Below are positions 16,702 to 25,649 of a stretch of DNA of 64,000 bases, one piece after another. Position numbers and translations under genes: made by a program. The first letter of the stretch is position 1, and each line of letters opens with the position of its first letter. The DNA is taken from positions 4,918 through 68,917 of the forward strand of contig JBJEPW010000002.1 of NCBI GenBank assembly GCA_051881435.1. Direction: 5' to 3'. The stretch is from Fimenecus sp051881435. GTDB taxonomy: Bacteria > Bacillota > Clostridia > Oscillospirales > Acutalibacteraceae. The notes below the pieces were generated by a model. The model searched no databases. It was not told the DNA's origin and saw nothing but the letters and a program-made list of their open reading frames with translations.

Positions 16702-17346
16702 TTACGATATCTTATCAAAGATGCTTTTAACTATTTTTCTATTCTTGCTAATAATTCTTAATATGCAAAGAGAAAATAAACCAAAAGCTATCAAAAATAT
16801 GAGTAAAGAAATCATACTTTTAAGGCATAGCGAAACAACGACCAATGCAATAAAAATGATTATCGGAAATATTAAAGATACCGCAAAAGATTTGTTATAT
16901 TCTTTTACTTGATGTTCTATTTCAGTTGGCGAATACACCGTTTCGCTTGATACATATTTTCCATTAAGTAATAAACTATACCCTTTCAACGGCTCTTCCG
17001 AACTGCTTATAACTATTTCATTTTCGGAATTAAAGCACAGAAGGTTGAATTTAGCAGGCAGTTCAATTGATTTGTCAACAGTTTCCAAGCTAACGCAATT
17101 TATAAGAAATAAAGGTATTGACACGATAAAGCCTAAAAGTGTTTCGGAAATCTTTAATGATTCAGAATTTTCACCGTCATATTCCTTTACAGTCAAATTT
17201 ATGCTGTCAGAATATACCGACACTTCCGACGAACTGTTTGCTTTGATTATAAATATTTCCTCTTTACCTTCTAATGAAATTTCAATTTCATCAGATGTAC
17301 GGTTATAAATAGTCAACCGATTTTTATTTGCACTTAAATGTCCCAT
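16702..17346 (-). CDS. Hypothetical membrane protein
   Basis: The protein has 214 residues and I do not recognise its family. Residues 1-130 are mostly polar and beta-rich (LTIYNRTSDEIEISLEGKEE), interrupted by one hydrophobic segment at about 70-85 (LLGFIVSIPLFLINCVS). Two strongly hydrophobic segments near the C-terminus (SFAVSLIFPIIIFIALVVVS and ISLLIFLIAFGLFSLCIL) are followed by a basic tail. The ATG at 17346 has only a weak, distant AAAGG as ribosome binding site. It is A/T-rich compared with its neighbours and enclosed by repeat clusters on both sides, which could reflect a transferred or isolated gene. Confidence 0.55.
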   Translation of the reverse strand: MGHLSANKNRLTIYNRTSDEIEISLEGKEEIFIIKANSSSEVSVYSDSINLTVKEYDGENSESLKISETLLGFIVSIPLFLINCVSLETVDKSIELPAKFNLLCFNSENEIVISSSEEPLKGYSLLLNGKYVSSETVYSPTEIEHQVKEYNKSFAVSLIFPIIIFIALVVVSLCLKSMISLLIFLIAFGLFSLCILRIISKNRKIVKSIFDKIS

Positions 17347-17420
17347 ATTATATCGTTAACCTTTCTGTCAAAACACAAAGCTCACGCAGAGGGGCTGTTT
17401 TCTATCTTTCATTTCGTTTC

Positions 17421-17553
17421 CACGGGCGGGCATGGAAACCCGCCCCTACGAGCACAAATATATAAATTGCGGAAAATCAACGGTGCGCCGAGTCGTCGCC
17501 CCCTACAATACCGCCGTGGGTTTTGATTGATTTCAACGGCGGGAGCAAGACGG
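17421..17553. repeat. Family A hairpin cluster
   Basis: The first copy has the stem GGGCGGGCATGGAAACCCGC with CCCTACGAG flank (17421-17452). A related copy with the same stem is at 60144-60173. The second, GGTGCGCCGAGTCGTCGCC with CCCTACAATAC (17481-17510), is degenerate. A third copy (GGCGGGAGCAAGACGGAG) runs to 17553. This fills the gap between the membrane protein and the DUF5104-like lipoprotein. Confidence 0.6.
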
Positions 17554-17571
17554 AGTCCAACATTGAATTGC

Positions 17572-18132
17572 TCAATTTTCGTCGATCATAGAGCTGTCTC
17601 CTGATTGTATACTCTCGGGGATGCTTATGCCTGGAATCTCCCACTCTTCAACTGTTCCTACTAATTTTTCTTCGTATTCTTCGTTAATAATCATTAACGA
17701 ATATAAGCCTGCATTTTCAGGATTCATTGTGTCCGTTAGATAGTCTACAAGAAAGACCAAATAGTTTTGCTCATTAGTTTTTATAGTGTACCATGTTACT
17801 GTTTTTTTAGTTTTCTCACCATCTTCAACACTATCAAAAACTATCGGTGATTCCTCTCTTTCCCAAGAAACCACTTCTCCATGAATAAAGGATAGCAAAC
17901 AGTCAATATCGTCATCAATATTCCCAGTCTCCGCAAGAGCTTTTTTTGAAAAAGTTGACTTTATAGCATATGTATCTTGTTTCTTGATCGCATTAAATAT
18001 TTCTTCCATACGAGCATCGGCTAGATTATTATCCATATCAGCCACAGGGTCCGATATTTGTACTGTTTTAGTACACGAACCAAATAATAATACAAGAACA
18101 AGTAATATCACAGAATATGCTGTCTTTTTCAT
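17572..18132 (-). CDS. DUF5104-like lipoprotein
   Basis: The protein has 186 residues with a lipoprotein signal MKKTAYSVILLVLVLLFGSC (Cys20 as the lipidated residue). The mature part begins with an acidic helix (MDNNLADARMEEIFNAIKKQ), followed by a segment like KSTFSKKALAE and a beta-rich C-terminus. This matches the DUF5104 family of small exported lipoproteins in Firmicutes, whose function is unknown. The start is supported by GGAGAAAA. The next gene on the same strand upstream is the PASTA pseudokinase, but a repeat lies between them, so co-transcription is uncertain. Confidence 0.6.
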   Translation of the reverse strand: MKKTAYSVILLVLVLLFGSCTKTVQISDPVADMDNNLADARMEEIFNAIKKQDTYAIKSTFSKKALAETGNIDDDIDCLLSFIHGEVVSWEREESPIVFDSVEDGEKTKKTVTWYTIKTNEQNYLVFLVDYLTDTMNPENAGLYSLMIINEEYEEKLVGTVEEWEIPGISIPESIQSGDSSMIDEN

Positions 18133-18168
18133 ATGACATTTTCTCCAATTAAGTTGTCTTTCATTTTT

Positions 18169-18195
18169 CGAGCGATTCGTGAATCGCCCCTACGA
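18169..18195. repeat. Family A hairpin
   Basis: The stem GAGCGATTCGTGAATCGCCC is followed by CTACG. The copy at 28701-28727 has the same stem with one changed base and a CAACA flank. Confidence 0.6.
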
Positions 18196-18202
18196 TAATG
18201 TT

Positions 18203-19882
18203 TTACCCGAAAATATTGATGTCAAATGGGTTTCTTGTGGTGGTTTCGGTGGTGGGCGGTTCGCCCCACACCTGTAAAATCACAGTTTTACTGCCTTTGG
18301 CAATTGTTTCGCCTTCGGCGGGAGTTACGCTTGCCACGGTATCGGCTTCATATTCGCCTGTATTTTCTCTTATTACCACATCCACCTTAAAGCCTGCGCC
18401 TTCAAGCTTTGTAACAGCCAAATCTTTTAAATCGCCCACAACCTGCGGAACGGTTATCATTTCGGGGCCTTTACTTATTGTAAAGGTAATTTCCGTTCCT
18501 GCCGGCACGGTACTGCCTGCTTTTACGCTTTGTGCGATTATATAATCCTTAGGCACGGTTGAGCTGTATTCATAAACGGGAGCCTGAATTTTAAATCTCT
18601 TATTCTGTACGGGATTTGACGCGATACTATCGTAAGTAATACTGTTTTCAACGGTGCTGAACACAAAATCCGGAACCTCCACGGATTCCGCCGCCGCTTC
18701 TGTTGTAGTTTCAACGGGAGTGTTTTTCTCTTTGATCACCTTTTCATACACAAGCCAGCCTGCGCCGAAAAGAATAAGCCCAACTCCGAGGAAAACAAGG
18801 AAAGTGATAAGCACGGTTTTGCCTGCTGAGCTTTCCTCCTGCACGGGAGCCGCGGTTTTCGCAGGCTCTTTTCTTTCCCCGCCTGTTGGAACATTCACGC
18901 CTGAAAACGACGAAACAACATTCCCCGGAGTTGCCGAAAGCTCCTCACGGAGCGCTTCAACATCCTGTGTACGGTCATTTGGCTCTACCTGCAAGCCGTT
19001 CATTAAAGCGTTGATTACATAGGCAGGAATAATCTCCGCATAGCGTGCGGGGATTATAAGGCGGTCATTTGCACAGCGCGAAACAGCGTCCTGCGGGACA
19101 GTTCCCACCAAGGCGCGGTAAAGCACGGCGCAAAATGCATAAACATCGGACCATGCGCCCTCCTGATAGCCGTAGGAATACTGCTCGATGGGGGTATATC
19201 CCTCAAAAAGCTCGGGGGAAATATCCGTTCCTTCAAGGCGAGCCTCGGCAATGCAAAAGCCTGAAATTCTCAGCTTTCCGTCTCTGCCGATAAGCAGATT
19301 ATCGGGATTTATGCCGTAATGGACTATGCCTAGATTATGAAGCGTTGAAAGAGTTGAAAGCACGGGCATAAACAGCACCTTGGCTTTTTCCCAATTAAGA
19401 TAGCCTGTATTGCTTTTTAAAAGAAATTCTCTTAATGATATGCTTTCAAAGTATTCGGTAACGGCATATGCCGTATTATTCTCCTCAATAATATCAATTA
19501 CGGGAATAAGCGCAGAAAGCCCCCGAACTCTTGCAAGCTTACGCCAGAGTTCAAGAAATTTTTTCAGATAATCGTAATAGCAGTCCCTCCATTCGTCCTT
19601 AATGCTTACCTGCGCCGATTTAAAGGACCTTTGGGCAAATTTATCGGGCAGAAATTCACGAATTACAACGGGTGTTCGCCTTTCTACATCGAAAGCAATA
19701 TATGTTACGCCCTCGCTGTTTGAAGAGAGCACCTTGCCTATTATATATTTACCGCCTACGGGAGTTCTTAAAGGAAGATAAGGCGAAATCTGCGGAGAAT
19801 CGGTATAATATCCGCAATTAGGGCACTGTTTTTCGCCGTGAAGCTCATGCATACAGCTCATACACAAATTGTCTATATTCAT
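18203..19882 (-). CDS. PASTA-domain protein kinase-like protein, probable pseudokinase
   Basis: The protein has 559 residues. A zinc ribbon (Cys7, Cys10, Cys20, Cys23) precedes a Ser/Thr-kinase-like domain (about 45-310). Key residues are altered. The VAIK lysine is Arg75 in VVIREFLPD. The HRD catalytic loop is HYG (188-190) in GIVHYGINPDNLLI. The DFG motif is GFC (208-210). A single membrane segment (about 353-377) leads to extracellular PASTA-like repeats (about 395-545, for example TVPQVVGDLKDLAVTKLEGA) and a Thr-rich tail. Kinases of this build bind cell-wall fragments outside. Without the catalytic Asp and the metal-binding Asp this one is unlikely to phosphorylate and may act as a sensor or scaffold. 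No PP2C phosphatase is adjacent. Confidence 0.85.
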   Translation of the reverse strand: MNIDNLCMSCMHELHGEKQCPNCGYYTDSPQISPYLPLRTPVGGKYIIGKVLSSNSEGVTYIAFDVERRTPVVIREFLPDKFAQRSFKSAQVSIKDEWRDCYYDYLKKFLELWRKLARVRGLSALIPVIDIIEENNTAYAVTEYFESISLREFLLKSNTGYLNWEKAKVLFMPVLSTLSTLHNLGIVHYGINPDNLLIGRDGKLRISGFCIAEARLEGTDISPELFEGYTPIEQYSYGYQEGAWSDVYAFCAVLYRALVGTVPQDAVSRCANDRLIIPARYAEIIPAYVINALMNGLQVEPNDRTQDVEALREELSATPGNVVSSFSGVNVPTGGERKEPAKTAAPVQEESSAGKTVLITFLVFLGVGLILFGAGWLVYEKVIKEKNTPVETTTEAAAESVEVPDFVFSTVENSITYDSIASNPVQNKRFKIQAPVYEYSSTVPKDYIIAQSVKAGSTVPAGTEITFTISKGPEMITVPQVVGDLKDLAVTKLEGAGFKVDVVIRENTGEYEADTVASVTPAEGETIAKGSKTVILQVWGEPPTTETTTRNPFDINIFG

Positions 19883-19970
19883 TTTATAGCTCCTTTCACA
19901 AAACTCATATACTTCCGATAATACTATATCAAATACTTCCCTGTATTGTCAAATTACAGTTTTGTTAACA

Positions 19971-21566
19971 TTATGTCTCGTCGGAAAGTACTGCCTCGGC
20001 GCACTTTACGCCGTCAACAGCCGCTGAAACAATCCCCCCTGCATAGCCTGCACCCTCGCCGCAGGGATAAAGTCCTCTTATATTCGTCTGATAAAACTCG
20101 TCGCGGAGAATTCTTACGGGAGATGAGCTTCTCGTTTCGGGAGCAGTGAGCACCGCCTCAGCCATGGCAAAGCCGGGGAGTTTTTTATCCATCTGCACCA
20201 AGGCGTCACGCATTGTATCCACAACCTTTTTGGGCAAAACAAGACTTATATCGCTCATTGTTACGCCTGTTGGGAATGTGGGTTTTACAGCACCCAAACG
20301 GGTTGACTTTCTGTTTTCGAGAAAATCGCCTACTAACTGTGCAGGGGCTGTGTAATCGCCACCGCCCAAAGCGAACGCCTTTTCCTCGATTTCTCTTTGA
20401 AGCCGGAACCCCGAAAGAGGGTGCTCATCGGGAAAATCCGCAGGCTCAACACCCACCAAAACCGCTGAATTGGCATTTTCGCCGTTTCTTGCATACTCGC
20501 TCATACCGTTTGTGACAACGCCGCCCTCTTGGGAAGATGCACACACCACCGTACCGCCGGGGCACATACAAAATGTATATGCTCCTCTGCCGTGAGGGGG
20601 ATGGCAGGCGAGTTTATAGTCCGCCGCTTTAAGCATGGGGTGGTTTTTATACTTACCGTACTGACAATCGTTAATCATTTCCTGCGGGTGCTCAATTCTG
20701 GCTCCCACCGAAAAGGGCTTTTGCATCATATTTATGCCCTTACCGTAAAGCATTTCTATTGTATCCTTTGCAGAGTGGCCGATGGAGAGGATAAGAGAAT
20801 CTGTTTCAATATCTTTTTCTCTGCCGTTTTTATCCCTTACAGTAACGCCGTGTATAAATCCGTTGGCAACAATTATATTTACAAGCTGTGTTTCAAAAAG
20901 AACTGTTCCGCCCAAGGAAATTATTTCTTCACGGATATTTTTTACAACGCCTTTCAGCTTATCCGTACCGATATGGGGCTTTGCGTTATACAAAATATCA
21001 TCGGGAGCGCCGTGGGACACAAATTCCTCAAACACAAAGCGGCAGCGGCTGTCTTTTATGCCCGTTGTCAGCTTACCGTCGGAGAATGTTCCTGCTCCGC
21101 CCTCGCCGTACTGAATATTCGAGGTTTCATCAAGAACTCTTGTGCTCCAAAAACGGTTTACATCGGCAGTACGGCTTTCAACATCTCTGCCCCGTTCGAT
21201 AACTATTGGGCAATGTCCGCTCCGTGCCAGAATAAGAGAGGCAAACATTCCCGCAGGGCCGAAGCCTGCCACAACAGGCGGCAAGGTGCTTTTCCGTTTT
21301 GATTGGGGCGCGGTATAAGAATACTTTTCGCATTTGCTTACTCTTGATGTATTGAGAGACGCAAGGATTTTATCCTCATCGCCGTCCACGGTTACATCCG
21401 CCGTATAGACAAAGTGCACCTCACCCTTGCGGCAATCCACGCTCCGTCTGAAAACTTCCGTTTTTAATATTCGGTTTTTATTGATTTTCAGCGCCTTTGC
21501 CGCTTCGTTTTCAATATCCGAAAAGTCGCTGTCAAGGCTTAGTTTTATTTCATTTATTCTCAGCAT
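19971..21566 (-). CDS. FAD-dependent oxidoreductase (COG2509-type)
   Basis: A cytoplasmic flavoprotein of 531 residues. The FAD-binding region is PVVAGFGPAGMFASLILARS (about 97-116), preceded by an N-terminal domain starting MLRINEIKLSLDSDF. Other family features are GEGGAGTFSDGKLTTG, SIGHSAKDTIEML and the C-terminal GEGAGYAGGIVSAAVDGVKCA. The family is widespread in Firmicutes and has no firm physiological role. Its start overlaps the end of the upstream BaiN-like gene by 17 bp, so it is the last gene of the six-gene feo operon. That context suggests a redox role tied to iron, which is inference. Confidence 0.85.
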   Translation of the reverse strand: MLRINEIKLSLDSDFSDIENEAAKALKINKNRILKTEVFRRSVDCRKGEVHFVYTADVTVDGDEDKILASLNTSRVSKCEKYSYTAPQSKRKSTLPPVVAGFGPAGMFASLILARSGHCPIVIERGRDVESRTADVNRFWSTRVLDETSNIQYGEGGAGTFSDGKLTTGIKDSRCRFVFEEFVSHGAPDDILYNAKPHIGTDKLKGVVKNIREEIISLGGTVLFETQLVNIIVANGFIHGVTVRDKNGREKDIETDSLILSIGHSAKDTIEMLYGKGINMMQKPFSVGARIEHPQEMINDCQYGKYKNHPMLKAADYKLACHPPHGRGAYTFCMCPGGTVVCASSQEGGVVTNGMSEYARNGENANSAVLVGVEPADFPDEHPLSGFRLQREIEEKAFALGGGDYTAPAQLVGDFLENRKSTRLGAVKPTFPTGVTMSDISLVLPKKVVDTMRDALVQMDKKLPGFAMAEAVLTAPETRSSSPVRILRDEFYQTNIRGLYPCGEGAGYAGGIVSAAVDGVKCAEAVLSDET

Positions 21567-22797
21567 TGTTTATCCTCTCGCCGATTGTTCTGCCTGCCGA
21601 CCGACCTGAGCTCCAAGCCCATTGAAGATTATATCCCCCGCAGTCGCCGTCAACATTTAAGGCTTCGCCGCAGCAGAAAATGTTATTTACAAGCTTTGAT
21701 TCCATAGTTTCTGGCTCAAACTGTGAACAATCCGCTCCCCCTGCCGTTACCTGTGCAAAATCAAAGCTTCGGGAATTTTTCACCTTTATGCGCCAGCATT
21801 TAAGTATTTTTGCCAGCTTTTGGAGTTCATTATCGGCAAGCTCATTTACTCTGCCGTTTACCGCGATTGCGCACTCCTTCATAAGTGCAATACAGAGCTG
21901 TTTATTGATTATACCGCCCAGCATATTTTCACAAAGTCCCGTATCCACCGCGCGGCGTGAAATTAAGTATTCCATTATCTGTTTTTCGTCAAAATCGGGT
22001 GTGACATCAAGGTCTATACATATGTTTTCCGACGGTGAAACGGACACAAATCGGGAAATCTGCATTATGGGTATTCCCGAAAGTCCGTAATCGGTAAACT
22101 GCACCTCGCCGTAATTTTCGAATGCTTTTTCGCCGTCAATTACAAGGTTCATTTTGCAAATTGAACGAACACCTTTAAGCGACTTTGTGAAATCGTCGCA
22201 GTTAAGAGAAACAAGGGCGGGAACAGGGGGAATAATATTATGCCCCAACATTTTAAGTAGGTCATAGGAATCGCCGTCGGTTCCGTGCACCTTGGCGGCT
22301 TTTCCCCCTGAGGCAATTACTGCATAATCAAAACGGTCGCGGTTATTCACAACGATTTTTACACCCAATGAGGTGTTTATGGTTTTAAGGTGTACGGCAC
22401 GGTAATCGCACACGGTCTGCACGCCCAATCTGCCGCACTCAAAGCGCAAAGCGTCCAGCACCGAGGACGCCTGATTTGAAAGAGGATAAACTCTGCCCTC
22501 TTCCTCCGTTCTTGTGTAAAGCCCCATGGAATTGAAAAATTCAATATTGCTTTCGGGGGTAAAGCGGTTTAAGGCAACTTTTGAAAAAGCCGTATCTCCT
22601 CTATAACCCGATGCGACCGAATTCATATTTGTAAGATTACATCTGCCGTTGCCTGTTACGAGAATTTTTTTGCCCACACGGGTAAGACGCTCCAGCACGG
22701 TTACACTCACATCTTCTTTATTTTTCACCGTATGCATAAGCTCTACGGCACAGGCAAGTCCCGAAGCGCCGCCGCCGATAATCGCTATCTTCGTCAC
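21550..22797 (-). CDS. BaiN/RdsA-family flavoprotein
   Basis: An NAD(P)/FAD-dependent oxidoreductase of 415 residues in the HI0933/BaiN family. The N-terminal dinucleotide-binding motif is IAIIGGGASGLACAVEL. The family hallmark GKKILVTGNGRCNLTN is present, and the C-terminal ELVNNIFCCGEALNVDGDCG-type segment gives the second FAD contact. Some relatives act in bile acid dehydroxylation, but the family is broad and no bai genes are seen here. It begins 3 bp after the DtxR-type regulator stop and overlaps the next flavoprotein gene, so it is in the iron operon. Confidence 0.88.
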   Translation of the reverse strand: MTKIAIIGGGASGLACAVELMHTVKNKEDVSVTVLERLTRVGKKILVTGNGRCNLTNMNSVASGYRGDTAFSKVALNRFTPESNIEFFNSMGLYTRTEEEGRVYPLSNQASSVLDALRFECGRLGVQTVCDYRAVHLKTINTSLGVKIVVNNRDRFDYAVIASGGKAAKVHGTDGDSYDLLKMLGHNIIPPVPALVSLNCDDFTKSLKGVRSICKMNLVIDGEKAFENYGEVQFTDYGLSGIPIMQISRFVSVSPSENICIDLDVTPDFDEKQIMEYLISRRAVDTGLCENMLGGIINKQLCIALMKECAIAVNGRVNELADNELQKLAKILKCWRIKVKNSRSFDFAQVTAGGADCSQFEPETMESKLVNNIFCCGEALNVDGDCGGYNLQWAWSSGRSAGRTIGERINNAENK

Positions 22798-22800
22798 CGC

Positions 22801-23187
22801 TTATCCCTGCCTTTCAAGATATTCGTAAAGCTTTTCAATGGTAACGGGGCTCATTACATGCTCCATTTTGCAGGCATCGTTTTCTGCATTTTCCTCATCA
22901 ACCTTTAAGGTATCCATAAGGAAACGCTTGATAAGCTTATGCCTGTGCAAAACATTTGCGGCATAGCTTTCGCCATCGGGAGTAAGCATAATATCGCCGT
23001 AGGTTATATGCTCCAAAAATCCGTTTTGAGTGAGGGTGTTCACCGCGCGGTTTACGCTGGGCTTTGACACCTTCAAAAACTCCGCGATATCAGTCATTCG
23101 CACGCTTCTTGATTTTTGAGAAAGTACAAACACAGCTTCAAGATAATCTTCAAGAGATGAGGTCATATTTTTATTTTTCTTTTCCAT
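22801..23187 (-). CDS. DtxR-family metal-dependent repressor
   Basis: A regulator of 128 residues when started at the ATG at 23187 (MEKKNKNMTSSLEDYLEAVF). The N-terminal winged helix is RSVRMTDIAEFLKVSKPSVN. The dimerisation and metal-binding part has HRHKLIKRFLMDTLKVDEE, ENDACKMEHVMSP and a C-terminal end with no SH3 domain, as in the MntR/short IdeR group. It probably senses Fe2+ or Mn2+ and represses its own operon. It overlaps the small Cys-rich gene by 17 bp. An ATG at 23166 would avoid the overlap but has a weaker ribosome binding site. A candidate operator lies at the feoA promoter. Confidence 0.88.
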   Translation of the reverse strand: MEKKNKNMTSSLEDYLEAVFVLSQKSRSVRMTDIAEFLKVSKPSVNRAVNTLTQNGFLEHITYGDIMLTPDGESYAANVLHRHKLIKRFLMDTLKVDEENAENDACKMEHVMSPVTIEKLYEYLERQG

Positions 23188-23347
23188 TTTCCTTTTCCTT
23201 TTCGCAATTACTGCAATTATTATAAGGACAGCCCTCACAGCCTCCGCAGCCGTGACAGCCTCCTTTTTTCTTTTTAAACATTGAGCGGATAAAAACCGCC
23301 ATAATCAGAACGGCGACAATCATCACCGCAATATCAATGGGACTCAT
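23171..23347 (-). CDS. FeoB-associated Cys-rich membrane protein
   Basis: A small protein of 58 residues, read directly from the sequence. It starts MSPIDIAVMIVAVLIMAVFI, a single membrane segment, and continues with a basic stretch and a Cys cluster CHGCGGCEGCPYNNCSNC, then a charged tail. Six Cys lie at positions 31, 34, 37, 40, 45 and 48. This matches the FeoB-associated Cys-rich proteins often found just after feoB in Firmicutes. It may carry or sense iron at the transporter. The start overlaps the feoB stop by ATGA, and the end overlaps the DtxR gene. Confidence 0.85.
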   Translation of the reverse strand: MSPIDIAVMIVAVLIMAVFIRSMFKKKKGGCHGCGGCEGCPYNNCSNCEKEKENGKEK

Positions 23348-25398
23348 AATATCACCCTTGCAAGGTTATATATAACAAATGTTATTACATATGCCGTACA
23401 CGCCTGAAAGCCAAGCGCTAACAATGTCCATTTTCTTGAATTCATTTCTTTTCTTAATGTGGTAACAGCCGCAAAGCAGGGAATAAAGAGCAATGCAAAC
23501 ACCATCATTGAATATGCCGCCGCAGGAGTATAGGCAGAGCTTATGGCGGCTGAAATTGATGCGCCCTCACCTGCACCGTAAAGAATTCCCATTGTTGTGA
23601 CGATGGACTCACGGGCGACAAGTCCTGTAAGCATTGCCACGGAGGATTTCCAATCGCCGAAACCCAAAGGAGCGAACACGGGAGCGATAAATGAGCCGAT
23701 TACGCCTAAAATGCTCTCCTCACTGCTTTCAACATGTTGAAGTGAGAAATTGAAATACTGGCAGAACCATATGATAATACTTGCGCCGAGAAGCACTGTT
23801 CCCGCTTTTGTCATAAAGTCCTTAATCTTATCGTAAAGATGCAGGCAAAGAGTTTTGCCTGTGGGCATTCTGTATGGCGGCAATTCCATAACAAAGGGTG
23901 CGTGACCGCCCTTTAATACGGTTTTTTGCAAAATGAATGCAGAAGCAATCGCCACAATAAAGCCGAGGGCATAAAGTGAAATGACCACAGCACCCCGAAC
24001 ATTGGGGAAAAACGCCATAATAAACATTGAATAAACGGGCATTTTTGCACTGCACGACATAAAGGGAATAAGCATCATTGTGAGCCTGCGGTCTTTTTCA
24101 TTTTCCAGCGTTCTTGTTGCCATAATTGCAGGAACGGAACAGCCGAAGCCCATAAGCATAGGAACAAAGGATTTTCCCGAAAGGCCGATTGTATGGAGAG
24201 CTCTGTCCATTATAAACGCCGCGCGGGCCATATATCCGCTGTCTTCAAGTATTGACAGGAAGAAAAACAGCAATAGTATCTGCGGGAAGAAAGAAAGCAC
24301 CGTTCCCACACCGGCGATAATACCGTCGCACACAAGCCCCGTTGCCCAATCGGCGGCGTTGTGGCTTATCATAAAGCTGCGGACAAGACCTGCAAAATCC
24401 TCATTTATCAGTCCGTCCACCAACGATGTCAGGTTTGCGCCCAAAGCACCGAAGGTTATATAGAATATTCCCAGCATAAGCAGGAAAAATAACGGAATTG
24501 CGAAAATCTTATGTGTTACAACACGGTCAATTTTATCGGAAAATGTCATATGCCCCGCCTCATGACTGCGGGTAACCGTCCGCTGTGTAACGGAGCATAT
24601 AAACTTATATTTTTGGTCCGCTATAACCATTTCACGGTCGATATTTTCTGTTTCAAGCTCGCTGACTATTGCCTCAATACAGTTAAGCTGTGTATCGGTT
24701 AAATCAAGGGATGTAAGTGTAGGTTCATCGCCCTCGATAAGCTTAACCGCTGACCAGCGGAGCGGCAAATCCTTTGAGGAACATTTATCCTTGATAATAT
24801 TTTCAATGCGATTTACAGCCTCTTTTACCTTACCCGTATAAATATCGGGAGGAGCACACATATTAAGGTGCTTATCTATATGCTTTTCGGAGGCTTTTTC
24901 GTCGCCGTGGACAGCCTCGTGCATTGCGGCGTGCAAAAGCTTGTGTATGCCCGTTCCTTTGCCTGCCGAAATGGGTATAACCTTTATTCCCAATAAGGAG
25001 GAAAGCTTTGCGGTGTCAATGGAATCGCCGTTTTTCTCTATCATATCAATCATATTAAGAGCAATAACCATAGGTATTCCAAGCTCTGCAAGCTGTAATG
25101 AAAGATAAAGATTACGCTCAATATTGGTGGCGTCTACTATATTTATTATAAGGTCGGGCTTTTCGTCTATTATGTAATTTCTTGTGACGATTTCCTCGGA
25201 GGAATATGGTGACAAAGAGTATATTCCCGGCAAATCCACAATATATGCGTTCATATTATCGTGGGTAATTTTTCCCTCTTTTTTCTCAACGGTAACCCCG
25301 GGCCAGTTGCCCACATACTGATTTGAGCCTGTTACGGCGTTAAAAAGAGTTGTTTTGCCGCAGTTGGGATTTCCCGCCAAGGCATAACGGTAGCTCAT
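23344..25398 (-). CDS. feoB: Ferrous iron transporter B (second copy)
   Basis: The protein has 684 residues and imports Fe2+. The G domain has G1 GNPNCGKTT (9-17), VDLPGIYSLSPYS (G3) and NMID (G4). The membrane part has FFLSILEDSGYMARAAFIMD, MGFGCSVPAIMATRTL and MLIPFMSCSAKMP, the conserved Gate motifs with the Cys residues. It is coupled by ATGA overlaps to both feoA upstream and the Cys-rich gene downstream. It is a more canonical FeoB than the copy at 9869-11956, where the CSVP and SCSAK segments read CNAVG and VPCNG. Confidence 0.95.
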   Translation of the reverse strand: MSYRYALAGNPNCGKTTLFNAVTGSNQYVGNWPGVTVEKKEGKITHDNMNAYIVDLPGIYSLSPYSSEEIVTRNYIIDEKPDLIINIVDATNIERNLYLSLQLAELGIPMVIALNMIDMIEKNGDSIDTAKLSSLLGIKVIPISAGKGTGIHKLLHAAMHEAVHGDEKASEKHIDKHLNMCAPPDIYTGKVKEAVNRIENIIKDKCSSKDLPLRWSAVKLIEGDEPTLTSLDLTDTQLNCIEAIVSELETENIDREMVIADQKYKFICSVTQRTVTRSHEAGHMTFSDKIDRVVTHKIFAIPLFFLLMLGIFYITFGALGANLTSLVDGLINEDFAGLVRSFMISHNAADWATGLVCDGIIAGVGTVLSFFPQILLLFFFLSILEDSGYMARAAFIMDRALHTIGLSGKSFVPMLMGFGCSVPAIMATRTLENEKDRRLTMMLIPFMSCSAKMPVYSMFIMAFFPNVRGAVVISLYALGFIVAIASAFILQKTVLKGGHAPFVMELPPYRMPTGKTLCLHLYDKIKDFMTKAGTVLLGASIIIWFCQYFNFSLQHVESSEESILGVIGSFIAPVFAPLGFGDWKSSVAMLTGLVARESIVTTMGILYGAGEGASISAAISSAYTPAAAYSMMVFALLFIPCFAAVTTLRKEMNSRKWTLLALGFQACTAYVITFVIYNLARVIL

Positions 25399-25628
25399 GC
25401 ATCCACCTCCACGGTAATTGTCTGCGCTTCACTTTTTCTTATGGAAAGCTCATAACCGCGAACATTGATTTCAATAGGGTCGCCCATGGGTGCAGTTTTA
25501 CGCATTATTATCACCGCACCGGGGGTGATTCCCATATCAATGATATGTCGGCGCACGGCACCGAAACTCCCCAGAGATTTTACAATGCCTTTCTCCCCCG
25601 GGGAAAGCTTATCTACGGTTTTTGTCAT
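25395..25628 (-). CDS. feoA: FeoA-domain protein (second copy)
   Basis: A protein of 77 residues with the FeoA SH3-like fold: LSPGEKGIVKSLGS, RRHIIDMGITPGAVIIM and PIEINVRGYELSIRKSEAQ. It is the first gene of the operon feoA-feoB-Cys-rich gene-dtxR-baiN-like-COG2509. The start codon is preceded by AAAGG. The 3' end overlaps feoB by ATGA. The promoter upstream carries a palindrome that may be the DtxR-type operator. Confidence 0.92.
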   Translation of the reverse strand: MTKTVDKLSPGEKGIVKSLGSFGAVRRHIIDMGITPGAVIIMRKTAPMGDPIEINVRGYELSIRKSEAQTITVEVDA

Positions 25629-25649
25629 TATATCATAACCTTTACAGTT

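Noticed and set aside
20529..21302. A 257-codon frame on the plus strand
   Set aside because: It is antisense to the COG2509-type flavoprotein gene, which is well supported by motifs and operon overlaps.
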